Assembly (NCBI RefSeq): GCF_000741695.1
Contig: NZ_JGZK01000002.1
Span: 124,001 to 188,000, forward strand
Origin: Bifidobacterium reuteri DSM 23975
GTDB lineage: Bacteria; Actinomycetota; Actinomycetes; Actinomycetales; Bifidobacteriaceae
DNA: 64,000 nucleotides
Direction: 5' to 3'
Below, piece after piece: positions 18,901-28,700 of this stretch. The translations under genes and the position numbers were made by a program. The notes beneath the pieces are model-generated. The model made no database searches, was not told the origin of the DNA, and saw only the letters and a program-made list of their open reading frames with translations. Positions within the stretch are counted from its first letter, which is position 1; the number at the start of each line of letters is the position of its first letter.

Positions 18901-19939
18901 TGTCGTCGTCCGGGTGGAACAGTGCGGCGATCAACGCCGCCTGTGTAGTAGAGGTGTCCTGATATTCGTCCAGCAGCACATGGCTGTACCGGCGTCGCAC
19001 CCGCTCGCCGATGGAGGGGAAACGTTCGATGAGCTGATATGCGGCAATCGTGAAATCGGAGAATTCCGCCATATTACGCGCGCGTTTGGCCTGTGCATAG
19101 GCTTGTACCAGTTCCAACAGTATGTCACGTTTGCGCGTGGCGGCGAGCAATTCACCGCAATGGTACACGCATCGGGCATGCAATCGTTCGGCACGTTCCT
19201 CTATTTTGGCCTGCCAATCAGCGTCACTGTCTTTCTTGCGTCTGGTTATGGACGGGATGCGCGGCTCGCTTTCCGGTATGGGCTCCTCACCTATACTGCG
19301 CTCCAGAATCTCCATGAACGCAGTGTCCCAACGCTTGACCCGCTTCACGGCCGTATCGAAATCCGCACACCCAGCGCCGATCATGGCGCTGCCGATGGCG
19401 CCCGACAGCTCGATGACCTGTTTGGCGAGATTGGCGAATGAACCGAAGTCCCCCGCCATTGCCGAGTCCATATGTCGGTCGATCACCTCGACGGCGAGTT
19501 GCAGTGCGCCCGCTTCGCTGAGCGGCTGTGTGTTCTGGTCAAAGCCGACCAGCAGTCCATATTGACTGACCAGCGTCTGGAAAAAGGCGTCATAGGTGAA
19601 AATCGACGGCTTCAGGAATGACCTGTCCCATGACGAGGGACGCCCGATATCCTCATGATGCGCGTCGGCATTCTCTGCGTTCACTGCGGTTGCAACGTTT
19701 GCGACGGATTGGCCGGAGACTGCGGACGAGACACGGTCCAACAGTTCCCCTGCGGCTTTGCGCGTGAACGTCAGGCCGAGAATCCGCTCCGGAGCCACCC
19801 CCTGACCGATCAATGCGATGATGCGCTGCGTCATGGTGAAGGTTTTGCCGGAGCCGGCACCCGCCACCACAAGCACGTCGGCATCTGCAGGAGCATTGAT
19901 AATGGCGGCCTGCTCGGCACTTGGTGTGAAGGTACTCAT
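15953..19939 (-). CDS. adnB: AdnB-type UvrD-family helicase/nuclease subunit
   Basis: This is the lead helicase subunit of an AdnAB-type complex that unwinds and resects double-strand breaks for recombination. The 1328-residue protein has intact superfamily-1 motifs: Walker A AGAGSGKTFT (about residue 27), Walker B LLDEYQDTS, GDPFQSIYAWRG, TVHQSKGLEWD and VYVALTRAR. The C-terminal RecB-like nuclease shows the Asp in NGKLDAVFE and the VDWKTGRRP motif followed by QLDMYRLL. It is longer than mycobacterial AdnB (about 1100). Its ATG overlaps the adnA stop by 4 bp (ATGA), indicating coupling. Assignment as AdnB is by order and by its better-conserved motor. Confidence 0.88.
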   Translation of the reverse strand: MSTFTPSAEQAAIINAPADADVLVVAGAGSGKTFTMTQRIIALIGQGVAPERILGLTFTRKAAGELLDRVSSAVSGQSVANVATAVNAENADAHHEDIGRPSSWDRSFLKPSIFTYDAFFQTLVSQYGLLVGFDQNTQPLSEAGALQLAVEVIDRHMDSAMAGDFGSFANLAKQVIELSGAIGSAMIGAGCADFDTAVKRVKRWDTAFMEILERSIGEEPIPESEPRIPSITRRKKDSDADWQAKIEERAERLHARCVYHCGELLAATRKRDILLELVQAYAQAKRARNMAEFSDFTIAAYQLIERFPSIGERVRRRYSHVLLDEYQDTSTTQAALIAALFHPDDDNHCAVNAVGDPFQSIYAWRGASPGAFRMFQRDFHMARDVAPFPLSITRRNSRIVLEAANDLTLPLRSTPLRPSSSLMHEVDVPALGAMSDAEEGTMGVLGFDTAGQEIDAVVRFCAAAVSRYGEKRQHGTGAQAEQGAGQRVHVAVLFRSKTRMPLYQEALERAGLTTFVVGYSALLERPEIRDVLALLHVVSDHTDTGSLMRLLATARFNMSASDLTALARIAENLNTQQRFRALVEAGLADADTPEAERADVVREHRDQVANAVFVPDLLLRNDTPASWEGMSELGRRAVRQAAQAAQQVHRAIGHPLADVVRTAIEALNLDIDTVVANALRDPGHQVNPTLARTPMNTIVDLVDTYTQELAPDQTPSLRGFITWVDYLSSVEDEAASLPPAPVDVELMTVHQSKGLEWDAVAIVGMTAGGFPSNQGDHLSVTLDDNHPGGTEQGHWVAPEYQETADSWLTNPVAVPVPMRADAAILPRFPHDADVDADPVESLESLEDVELIDDEAFGSMRQYGDGVDEVDPEGWYLTQAEEYGRRLHADERRLVYVALTRARYDAMLTYCRHSSELGRDASAVGSRSRAAKPSNFWLEVHDVLHAHAHMVDAGEFVERLGDAVALVSAQGERMAPPDGFFVGERAEEYCETVVDEAWRTPLEQESRVVDLQWPVSLSADVERRLHRGTAEVRHAIAIAESMMATDTSAGAVGEASFGGAASSDAPYRQSTAALICGPLSQRAQLLADDVDLMADTLEGEALDRAVKARAQRILASGRQNVTGLQAMVGGMSAREERSYWRYVVRPIPRLSSPVAQAGIRFHDWAERFIDAAADGTQTPPDLPVAEHQGLRDWCARLSQSRWAMRRPLWAERSIVVDIPTIGIVNGKLDAVFEGGLDVSDTSKRFTVVDWKTGRRPSRPEDIERKLAQLDMYRLLLSVVEDVPLDAIDATLYYVSEPQEGLRELHARDKTKQEILTELSSGIPEQSDND

Positions 19940-22900
19940 GCTTGCCTCGTTTCAAATACGGTGTCGACCTGCCGAGCGCAAGCCGGGCATACATTGCCCA
20001 TACGGCAGAATCTGACATGTTCGGATTGGGGATGCGCGTCAAGACGAATCGACCGGCTCGCGGCCGCAGCATAGAATACGCGGGCGATCATGGTCAGCGA
20101 CCATATGACCTGAGTGCCATTCAGACTCATGCATTGTTCCCACGCCGCCTCACCGACATGCTCAGGACGCTGTTCGGCGCAAAGAACGGGCATGTCATAC
20201 CACGCCGACGGAGATGCGTAATGATAGCGCACGGTAAACGGTTCGGCGTTCAGGCTGCCCTCGGTGAACAGCGGAGGCTGGAACATGCCTTCGGGAGCAA
20301 AGCTCTGTGCAGGTGCCATGTTCTTGGCGACGTGGAACAGTTCGCTCTGCTCGATCCGAGGAGCTTTCCGCAATGCCGCCGCCCCACGCGGCCCGCCTTC
20401 GGGGAATACCAGTCCCAGCTGATAGCACACCAGCTGCAAATCGTTGAAGATCTGTCTCCCAACCGGCACCGCGCCTGTCTTGTAATCAATCAGGCGCTTG
20501 ATTTCCCGTCCGTCCGCGAGCCGACGCGTCTCCATGCGATCGATGCGGCCGGAAAGTCGCACCGTCATGTTCTCGTCCACGCCTTCAGGCCACCCACCGA
20601 CCAGCTCGCCCATCATCGCGATCAAGGTGTCACGGTCAACTGCGTGCACGCCGGGCACAGCATTGTATGCAGCGAGGATATCGTCGAATCCGAAACGCGC
20701 ACTGAATGGCAGCTCGCAATCAGCCTGAACCAATGTGCCGATGGAGAACTTGCTGGAATTCTTCTCCAGATAGGCGTCCTCTGCGCCTTGGACGAAATAG
20801 CTTGCGATGTGTTTCAGCATGTCGGATGCCGAATCGTCTTTACGGATGGCCCGATACCGTTCCTGGACATCCGCTATGGCATCGGGATCGGGACGTTTGC
20901 CCCGATAGATCTCGACAAGCCTTTCGGCGACGGCCTGAACGCGTTGTTCGGAGGTCGAGGAAGCGTTCAATCCCAATCCACGCAACACTTCGTCGTCGTC
21001 ATGGAGGTGATCAAGCCGTTCTTCGCTCCCCTGCTGAGCCACAGCATGGATAAGTGTGCCGAAACCGGCGTTCACCGACCCCGGCTGCGGACCGGCGAAC
21101 TGGTGCTCAAGCATCCAGCACACCGGGCAAGCCCATAAACCGTCAACCGCGGAGGGAGACAGTGTCACCACTGGGGCGCCGTCATCAGGGGACCGAAGCC
21201 GACCATCGGCATGCTGATTGGCGTGATCGTCTTGATCATGATCGGATGCCGAAGTCGGATCATCGGTATTCCCGTATATGGATGGCGCCGCATCCGGCGT
21301 ACTGCATTGCAGCACAAACGGCCAATCATCCGGATGAGCGGCGGCGATGCCATGCGCCGCCAATATGCCCAGCGCAGCGGCCGCGTCATTCAGCTCATCG
21401 GAGTCTTCCGCCGCCGATGACAGCGTCACTCGCGCAATGGCCACCAGTCCACGGGGATCGCCATCAAGTCCGAACCACGCATCTGATTCAACGCCGTCTT
21501 GCCGATTGCCGACCTCCGTGAATCGCGACTGCTCTTTGTCGCGGGAATACATCTCCGGCAAGTAGCCGAACAGGAAATCAGAGGGACTGGACTTGTCGTT
21601 CCACACTGCGCTTACGGTCACTTGCCGCGACGCTCGGGTCAATGCGACCAGGAAGCTCTTCTTCTCCCCCGACAGCACGGTCACGAATCGCGGGTCATGA
21701 CCCGTGCCATCGGCCGCTGCCAGCGCGCCGCGCAGGACGAGCTCGACCAGTTCCTCACCACCGAACATGGTGTTTCGCCCAGCCAGATTCGGCCAGACAC
21801 CTTCCTGCAGAGCGGGAATCCACACGTACGGCCAATGTCGTCCGGACGCACCGGCAGGCGTGGCAAGCGTCACCGCATCCTCCACCGGGCCCACGTGCGC
21901 CAAGGAGTCCGCCTGCACCTGCATCGTGCGGACCTGCGTCATGAAGCCCCTGATGGTTGCGCTCGCACTGGAGTCCGTCGCGAATTGGAACAGTCGCATG
22001 GCGGCATCCAACCGGTCATTGGCGACACGGCCGTCTGCGGTGTTGAGGAGTGCCGTTGATTGCCAGGCAGACGCCACCTCGACAGCATTCCATGCGATGG
22101 ACAGCACGTTGCCGGGATTCTCGCGCTGGTCGTACGGCAACGCGCGAAGTTGTGCGCATATTGTCGCAACCATCCGCCACACACGGCTGAATGCACGCGA
22201 CTGTGGATTGCCACCAAGCACGGCGTCGATCGCGGCAAGCACTGAAGCTACCGGTGCCGACTCATCATCCAATGCCAACATCACGAACAGCGCATCAGAC
22301 CCGAAACCAAGCTCGTCCTGCGAGACGGCACCATCTTCGACCAGGGCATCATCAACCTGAATCAATGGCTGTCCGGATTCGGCGGTCTGACCGGCGTCCT
22401 CCACCGCGTCTGATTCCGCCGTCATACTGTCGCTTCTCCCAGCAGTGGAATCGGATATGCCCGCGGACAGGGTCTTAGACTCATCTTGTCCCTTCCGGGA
22501 CGCCTCCGGCATCATCGACATCAATGATTCCCAACCGTGGACCAACTCAGACAACATGGCATCCTGATCCGCTACCGGTGCCAATGATTCCAAGGCATCC
22601 ATGGCGGATTCGACGGGTGCGAGGCGAGCCGGCCCACCTTGTCCGGGTCTCGTTCCTGTGGTGACGAGCGGGCTGTTCATTATGGTGTTCACGCGGGCCC
22701 GCACATACGCAGCCATACGTGTCAGCGCCATGCCACGCCATCCATTCCGCCCGTCACGACCGCTCATGCCTTCCATACGCAGATAAGCAAGCTCGATAAA
22801 GGCGAACAATCCCTGTATGAAGGATTCATCTTTCAATGGACGTGTGACCGAAGAGTAACGCACTGGAACGCCATCGCGCCGCAACCGTTCGCCGAACGAC

Positions 22901-24210
22901 CGCACAGTGGCATTGTCGTGCGCGATGACAGCCATATCGTTCCATCGGACCCGTCGGTCAAGATGTGCTCTTTTGATGCGCCAGACCACGTCATCAAGCT
23001 CTTCTCGCGCGGATCGATAAAGCCCGGTCTGTACTGTTCCGTCATGCTCCAGCCCAGTTTGTGATGCGACCCGCAATGCCGCAAGCAATTTGCCCGGGCG
23101 TCGTGACAACGGCAGTTCTTCCTCCTCTTCAGAGGGGATGGAGAGCGACACCCGTGATGCAACCACATCGGCGTAGCCCTCATGCCGGTCAGGAGCCACG
23201 TCCCGTTGCAGGGGCAACACCACCGCTTGCAGAGGGCCCGTGACGGCTCGCCGGATCACATATTCCGGATACGATCCACGGAAAGTCTGCACAGCCTCAT
23301 CCGGATTGCCAATCAGTACTATCGACACCCCGGACTGGTGCAGCTCCTCCAGAAAACGCAGACCGGCCAACGTGATGTCCTGCACATCGTCCACCACCAC
23401 CAACCGAGGAATGTCCATGGCATCCTGCCTGACATGCGAGGCGCGTATTCCACGGATTTCACGCGCACCATCCACCAGCAGGTATGACGCATCCACGCGG
23501 TATTGACCGGGATACGCCTGACGCTGAGCCTCGATATATTCCCGACGAAGCGCAAAAGCCAGACGCCATTGCACCGTCAGCCTGCCATCGGCGGCAACCG
23601 CATCCACCAAAGCCGGCTCCTCATGAGGCCCGACCCCCAGTTCATCCAATCGCGCCAGCATGTCACGCAGTTGGCTTACAAACGTGTCCGAGATACCCTG
23701 CGTGAACACATCAGCACTGGTCGATCCGCCCGACACCGCCCCATGATCGTCCACCACCAAGGACGCCCATTGCGCCTGGGCGAAATAATCGCGCAACAGC
23801 GCGCACGTGCCGCAATCATCTCCCGCGACCGCATGACCTACGTGCACAGCCAGCACCCGTCTCAGCAATGCGTCCTGCTCGGCTCCGTTCAATAGACGCG
23901 GCGCGGGAAGACCTTGCGCCGCACGCGATGATGCAATGACACGGAACGCCACCGCTCCAATCGTGGTGACCGGCCTGACCTGATCCGACGCCCCCAACTC
24001 GCGAATAACACGATTGCCCAGACTGTCGGCGACGACACGGCTGGAGACCGTCATGACCACGCGGGATGCACCATATCTGCGCAGGCCCTCAAGCATCACC
24101 TGCAGGGCATACTCCGTTTTCCCCGCATCAGGCACGCCTATCACCAATCTCGAGGCGCCATCGCGTTCGAGCTCATCGATCAGCCTTGCGGGATTCAGGT
24201 TCTCATTCAT
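19936..24210 (-). CDS. adnA: AdnA-type helicase/nuclease subunit with Fe-S cysteines
   Basis: This is the partner subunit of AdnAB. The 1424-residue protein has a variant Walker A (GVPDAGKTEYA), a Walker B reading VVVDDVQD (Asp-Asp instead of Asp-Glu) and a helicase motif ALTRASRQV. Its C-terminal nuclease has the IDYKTGAVPVG motif with QLVCYQL. Cysteines at CPVC (about residue 1028) and in FCRMGNVCPAC (about 1400) bracket the nuclease, as expected for the iron-sulfur cluster of AddB/AdnA nucleases. A hydrophilic Ser/Asp/Glu-rich insert lies around residues 560-630. It is the first gene of adnA-adnB, divergent from the kinase gene. Confidence 0.87.
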   Translation of the reverse strand: MNENLNPARLIDELERDGASRLVIGVPDAGKTEYALQVMLEGLRRYGASRVVMTVSSRVVADSLGNRVIRELGASDQVRPVTTIGAVAFRVIASSRAAQGLPAPRLLNGAEQDALLRRVLAVHVGHAVAGDDCGTCALLRDYFAQAQWASLVVDDHGAVSGGSTSADVFTQGISDTFVSQLRDMLARLDELGVGPHEEPALVDAVAADGRLTVQWRLAFALRREYIEAQRQAYPGQYRVDASYLLVDGAREIRGIRASHVRQDAMDIPRLVVVDDVQDITLAGLRFLEELHQSGVSIVLIGNPDEAVQTFRGSYPEYVIRRAVTGPLQAVVLPLQRDVAPDRHEGYADVVASRVSLSIPSEEEEELPLSRRPGKLLAALRVASQTGLEHDGTVQTGLYRSAREELDDVVWRIKRAHLDRRVRWNDMAVIAHDNATVRSFGERLRRDGVPVRYSSVTRPLKDESFIQGLFAFIELAYLRMEGMSGRDGRNGWRGMALTRMAAYVRARVNTIMNSPLVTTGTRPGQGGPARLAPVESAMDALESLAPVADQDAMLSELVHGWESLMSMMPEASRKGQDESKTLSAGISDSTAGRSDSMTAESDAVEDAGQTAESGQPLIQVDDALVEDGAVSQDELGFGSDALFVMLALDDESAPVASVLAAIDAVLGGNPQSRAFSRVWRMVATICAQLRALPYDQRENPGNVLSIAWNAVEVASAWQSTALLNTADGRVANDRLDAAMRLFQFATDSSASATIRGFMTQVRTMQVQADSLAHVGPVEDAVTLATPAGASGRHWPYVWIPALQEGVWPNLAGRNTMFGGEELVELVLRGALAAADGTGHDPRFVTVLSGEKKSFLVALTRASRQVTVSAVWNDKSSPSDFLFGYLPEMYSRDKEQSRFTEVGNRQDGVESDAWFGLDGDPRGLVAIARVTLSSAAEDSDELNDAAAALGILAAHGIAAAHPDDWPFVLQCSTPDAAPSIYGNTDDPTSASDHDQDDHANQHADGRLRSPDDGAPVVTLSPSAVDGLWACPVCWMLEHQFAGPQPGSVNAGFGTLIHAVAQQGSEERLDHLHDDDEVLRGLGLNASSTSEQRVQAVAERLVEIYRGKRPDPDAIADVQERYRAIRKDDSASDMLKHIASYFVQGAEDAYLEKNSSKFSIGTLVQADCELPFSARFGFDDILAAYNAVPGVHAVDRDTLIAMMGELVGGWPEGVDENMTVRLSGRIDRMETRRLADGREIKRLIDYKTGAVPVGRQIFNDLQLVCYQLGLVFPEGGPRGAAALRKAPRIEQSELFHVAKNMAPAQSFAPEGMFQPPLFTEGSLNAEPFTVRYHYASPSAWYDMPVLCAEQRPEHVGEAAWEQCMSLNGTQVIWSLTMIARVFYAAAASRSIRLDAHPQSEHVRFCRMGNVCPACARQVDTVFETRQA

Positions 24211-24248
24211 GATTCAAGCCTAAGCCCTGTTTTTCGAGAGGGAAAATT

Positions 24249-24278
24249 TTTACCCCGCCTGAGGAATGCACGTATGCT
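24249..24278 (+). promoter_or_regulatory. Possible promoter of the kinase cluster
   Basis: TTTACC (24249-24254) and TATGCT (24273-24278) are separated by 18 bp, about 60 bp before the kinase start. A second possible -10, TATCCT, lies 9 bp further on. The 127-bp divergent gap to adnA also contains an A/T tract (GGAAAATTTTTACC). The match is only moderate. Confidence 0.3.
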
Positions 24279-24337
24279 GGCAGTATCCTGAACACACAGG
24301 GGGAAACAATGATTCCAGCGTCAAGGGGGAGGCTCTG

Positions 24338-25735
24338 ATGTCCATTGCCATAGCACCACCGCAACTGCCAGGCTATGATGTCGTGCAGCGGCTGGGTTCC
24401 GGAGCCGCCGCAACGGTCTTCCTCTACAACCAACAGATGCCGCAACGCCCCGTCGCCATCAAGGTCAGCAATGCCGCGTTGGATCCTGCATCCGCGGTCA
24501 CGTTCCACAGAGAGGCCAACTTCATGGCCAGGCTTTCTTCGAATCCATATATCCTGACCGTCTACGACGCCGGAATCACCCCGGACGGACATGGATACAT
24601 GGTCATGGAATATGCGCCCGGGGGCTCCTATAGAGACAAGGTGCAATCGCGATCCATGGATTGCGATCAGGTGCTCGATTTGGGCATCAAACTTGCCGGA
24701 GCGCTCTTTTGCGCCCACCGCAGCAACATCATCCACCATGACATCAAACCAAGCAATATCCTCGTCACGGCGCAGGGAGTACCGGTGCTGAGCGACTTCG
24801 GCATCTCGACCGACGCCTATGACCACACCGATACCGGGTTTTCGTTGCCTTGGGCGCCGCCTGAAGTCATAGAGCATCGTTCCAACGGATCCGAATCCGC
24901 AGACATCTATTCCCTGGGAGCGACGTTGTATGCCCTTCTGGCAGGAAACTCGCCATATCAGCACACCTATCACCCGCGTACGCAGGCAGAGCTTGCCGAC
25001 CTGATCATCAACTCGCCATTGCCGCCCATACAACGACCGGATATCCCCGCGAATGTGGAATCCGTACTGGGCAAGGCGCTGGCCAAGGAACCTGATCAGC
25101 GGTACTACTCCGCGCTGGAATTCGCCCAGGCAATGCAGCGTGTTCAGCAAACCGAATACGGGCACACCACCGCGATAACGGCAGAGGGCATACCGGCATA
25201 CCCTGACGACACCACACGTCAACGTCGCACCTCAACCGATCAAGGGTCCGGACCTTCCCACCGGCATTGGGGCAAACGCACCGCGATCGCAATCACGCTG
25301 GTCACGGTCATCGCCGCCTTATGCCTGTCGGTCATCATTGCGGCACCGTCGTTCACCTCGGCGCATGCACCTCATGCGAATGCTCGGGACGCGGACATGC
25401 CGGGCAAGGAAAACAATCAGGCCGAAGATACCGTCACCGGCACCGAGAACGGTCAGATTCCCTCTCCGCAGAACCTCTCCGGCCAGTATGCCGTCGATGG
25501 TTCATCGGTGACGTTCACTTGGACGAATCCAAGCCCCCAACAGGGAGACAGCTACGCCTGGTCATTCGTACAGAACGATGCATCGGACATCGGGTCTCAA
25601 GCCACTATCACGTCGGCGACATCGATTTCGGTCGCACCTCAAGATGGCGCCCAGACCTGCATTCAGGTCTCCATCATCCGCAGCGACAGGCACATGTCCG
25701 CGAATCCGGCCATAGCCTGCGCAGTCCGCCCATAG
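24338..25735 (+). CDS. pkb2: Transmembrane Ser/Thr protein kinase, non-RD (Pkb2-type)
   Basis: This is a 465-residue Hanks-type kinase. Residues 10-270 hold the kinase domain: glycine loop LGSGAAATV, ATP-binding Lys in VAIKV, catalytic loop HHDIKPSN (Arg of HRD replaced by His), DFG in SDFGIS, and APPE. One membrane helix lies near 312-334. The ectodomain (about 375-465) resembles a single FN3-like fold with two Cys, not the PASTA repeats of PknB. The start is chosen because GGGGGAGG precedes this ATG; a 24-codon upstream extension lacks a site. It heads a plus-strand cluster known in bifidobacteria as PFNA (kinase, FN3, AAA, DUF58, transglutaminase-like). Confidence 0.9.
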   Translation: MSIAIAPPQLPGYDVVQRLGSGAAATVFLYNQQMPQRPVAIKVSNAALDPASAVTFHREANFMARLSSNPYILTVYDAGITPDGHGYMVMEYAPGGSYRDKVQSRSMDCDQVLDLGIKLAGALFCAHRSNIIHHDIKPSNILVTAQGVPVLSDFGISTDAYDHTDTGFSLPWAPPEVIEHRSNGSESADIYSLGATLYALLAGNSPYQHTYHPRTQAELADLIINSPLPPIQRPDIPANVESVLGKALAKEPDQRYYSALEFAQAMQRVQQTEYGHTTAITAEGIPAYPDDTTRQRRTSTDQGSGPSHRHWGKRTAIAITLVTVIAALCLSVIIAAPSFTSAHAPHANARDADMPGKENNQAEDTVTGTENGQIPSPQNLSGQYAVDGSSVTFTWTNPSPQQGDSYAWSFVQNDASDIGSQATITSATSISVAPQDGAQTCIQVSIIRSDRHMSANPAIACAVRP

Positions 25736-25780
25736 ACCGCACTACGCTAGTGCACAGGACATGAAAGTTCAGGAAAGCCA

Positions 25781-28700
25781 ATGGCCACATCATCGCACCA
25801 ACAGGACAGGCGGAAGAATGCCTTCATGCGGCGCATGACGCCTGCGGCGAAACAATCCTGGGCCCTTCCGGTGATCGCTCTTCTCGTACTGCTCACACTG
25901 GTCGTCGGGGCCATCATCGTAAATGCGGCAACGCGAAGTCATGTGCAATTGGATGATGGAACCGTATGGGTCACATCGCTCAATCAGCAAAAAGCCGCAC
26001 GGTTCAATGTCCGGAATCAGGAAGCGGACGCGGGCATCTCGTCATCGGCTCCACGATTTGATATCGCCCAGCATAATGGCGATACCATCCTCACCGAACC
26101 GAGACGTGCTACCGCCATCAAGGCATCCACCCTCGGCACCGAAGTCACCACTGATACGTCACCCGATATCACTGCCGTGTCGGGCGGAAGCACCCTTGCG
26201 TTCCTCAATACACGAACCGGAAACGTATGGGCCGGGCCGTCCGACCACCTCGATTCACTGGCACCGGACACAACCGCCTCGCAGATGGCGCTGGGCACTG
26301 GCGCACGCATAGCCGTGACCGACACCGGACAGGTATACGGATATCGTCCCTCAGATGGCATGGTACTCATGTTGAAGGATGCACACGCTCTATCTGCGCA
26401 GCAAATCGGATCGTTATCAGGAGGAAAACCACAACCTGCCGACAGCTTCACCGTCATCGACAACACCCCGGCAATCACATCCGGAAACACGATGATGTTC
26501 CTTGACGGCCAAGCCACCGTGGATGCCGAAGGCCCGCTCACCCTGCAGTCACCTTCCATAGACGGCAAGCAAACCGGATGGGTTGCCGCCGCATCGACGC
26601 AGGGACTCGCCATAGTCCATCTCGGCCCCAGCCACAAAGCGACATTCATCAAAACAGGCGGCACAGGCAATCCCGCCCAACCAGCGTCCATGAACAATTG
26701 CGTATATGCGGCGTGGAGCCAACAGACGAACAACTATATCCGCATATGCGCGGCCAATGGATCGCAGCGCGATATGCAGTCCCTCGAATCCGTCGACGGG
26801 ACCTCGGAATTGGTGTTCCGCACCAACCACAGGCTCATCGTGCTCAATGACGTGGTCACCGGCAATGTATGGAACGTCGCCCGCAATACCAAGGTCATCC
26901 GAATCCAATGGAACAGGATCCATACCGAGACCACCGAACAGACCAAAAGCGACAGCGATTCCGCCGACAATCATCGTGAATTCTCAAAGTCGTGTTCCAC
27001 GCAATCCGGGGAGATTCACGCCGCCGACGACCACATAGGCGCACGTGCCGGCAGCGGGCAGATTCTTGACGTGTTGCGCAATGACGAGCAGACGGACTGC
27101 TCTGTGCTCAGCATCACCAACGTGAGCGCCGTCAGCGGGGCAGCTGTCAAAGTCGCCCCCATCTATGATGGGCGCTATCTGCAATTGGACGCCTCCTCCA
27201 CGCCCGCCGGGACCGCGACATTCTCCTATGAGATCTCCGATGGTCGAGGCCAAAGCTCCAACGCCAACGTGACCGTGGAGCTCACGGACCAAGGCAATCG
27301 TGCGCCAGTGCAATCCGATACACCCCCCGAGGTCAGCATCGAGCAAGGTGCAACTTACAACGCCAATGCGTTGGGCAGCTTCACCGACCCCGACGGCGAC
27401 CCGCTGACGTTGGTTTCGGCCGTCCCGCAGAACAGCGACCAAGTGCAGGTCTCCACACGGGCAGACGGACAGCTGACGTTCAACGCCGGCTCCCAGACCT
27501 CAGGCCGAATAGGCGTCACAGTCACTGTTTCCGACGGCGAGGCCACCGGAAACGGCACGCTGTATTTCACCATCAAGCCGGCAAACACGCTGTCGGCAAT
27601 CATCGATCCAGTCGTCAAGACCGCAGCCCCCGGCATAGAGACCATCATCGACCTTGTCCCATACGTGCATGGCACTTCCGTGCAGCCTGCACAGCTCAAC
27701 CAAGTGGATACACCGAACAATGCGACGACAACCACCAACACGGCTGACATGTCGATTGCATTCACGGCCTCCGAGCCGGGGACCTATTACGTGCCTTATA
27801 CGATTGCCCAAGGATCGAATACCACCAACGGCCTGGCGCGCGTCGATGTACGACCTGTCGCCGGAGAGGCCGCGAAACCGGTCGCCGCCAACGACGTGGC
27901 GTTGCTCAGTGCCGGGAATACGGCGATTGTGGAACCTCTCTCCAACGATGTCGACCCCATGGGCGGCATACTATCCGTCACCTCCGTGAGTGCCCCGGCA
28001 GATTCAAGCATCAAAGTGGGGCTGGTGAGCCATAAGCGCGTATACATCACCGCCCGTCAGATACCCACCTCGCCCGTGCCCATCACGTATATCGCGGCGA
28101 ATGCCGCAGGCACGTCCACAGGCACCATCGTATTGCAGCCACCTGCTCTGACCGTCGCCACTTCCACTCCGAAAGCCGGCAATATCAATGCCCAAGTACG
28201 TACAGGCGGCATTGTGTCGGTGGATGTGCTGGACCATGTGGACTATCCGGACGGAACCACCATACGGTTGAAGAACAAGCTGCAATATGACAGCAACACA
28301 TTCAAAGGCCTGGCCTTCGTCTCGGCGGACACCGTTCGATATCAGGCATCACAGGATACCGGCGTCTTCCCCATCACCTATACCGTGGAAGACAACCGCG
28401 GCAATGCGGCATCGGCCACCATCACCATAACCGTGCATGCCAGTAATGCCGAAAGCAAGGCGCCTCCAACCCCGCACAACACCGAAGCTCAGGTGGCCGC
28501 CGGTCACAAGGTCCGAATTCCCATCACCCTGACCGGCATCGATGCGGACGGCGATGACGACCAGCTACTCGGATTGGGGAACAAGGCTCCCTCATTGGGA
28601 CGCATTTCGGAAATCGGGTCCGACTATCTGGTCTATGAGGCGTACCCGGATTCATCTGGCACCGACACCTTCTCCTATGCCGTAGAGGATTGGACCGGCC

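Noticed and set aside
24338..25735. Kinase as PknB with PASTA repeats
   Set aside because: The ectodomain is too short and lacks PASTA signatures; it looks like a single FN3-like domain.
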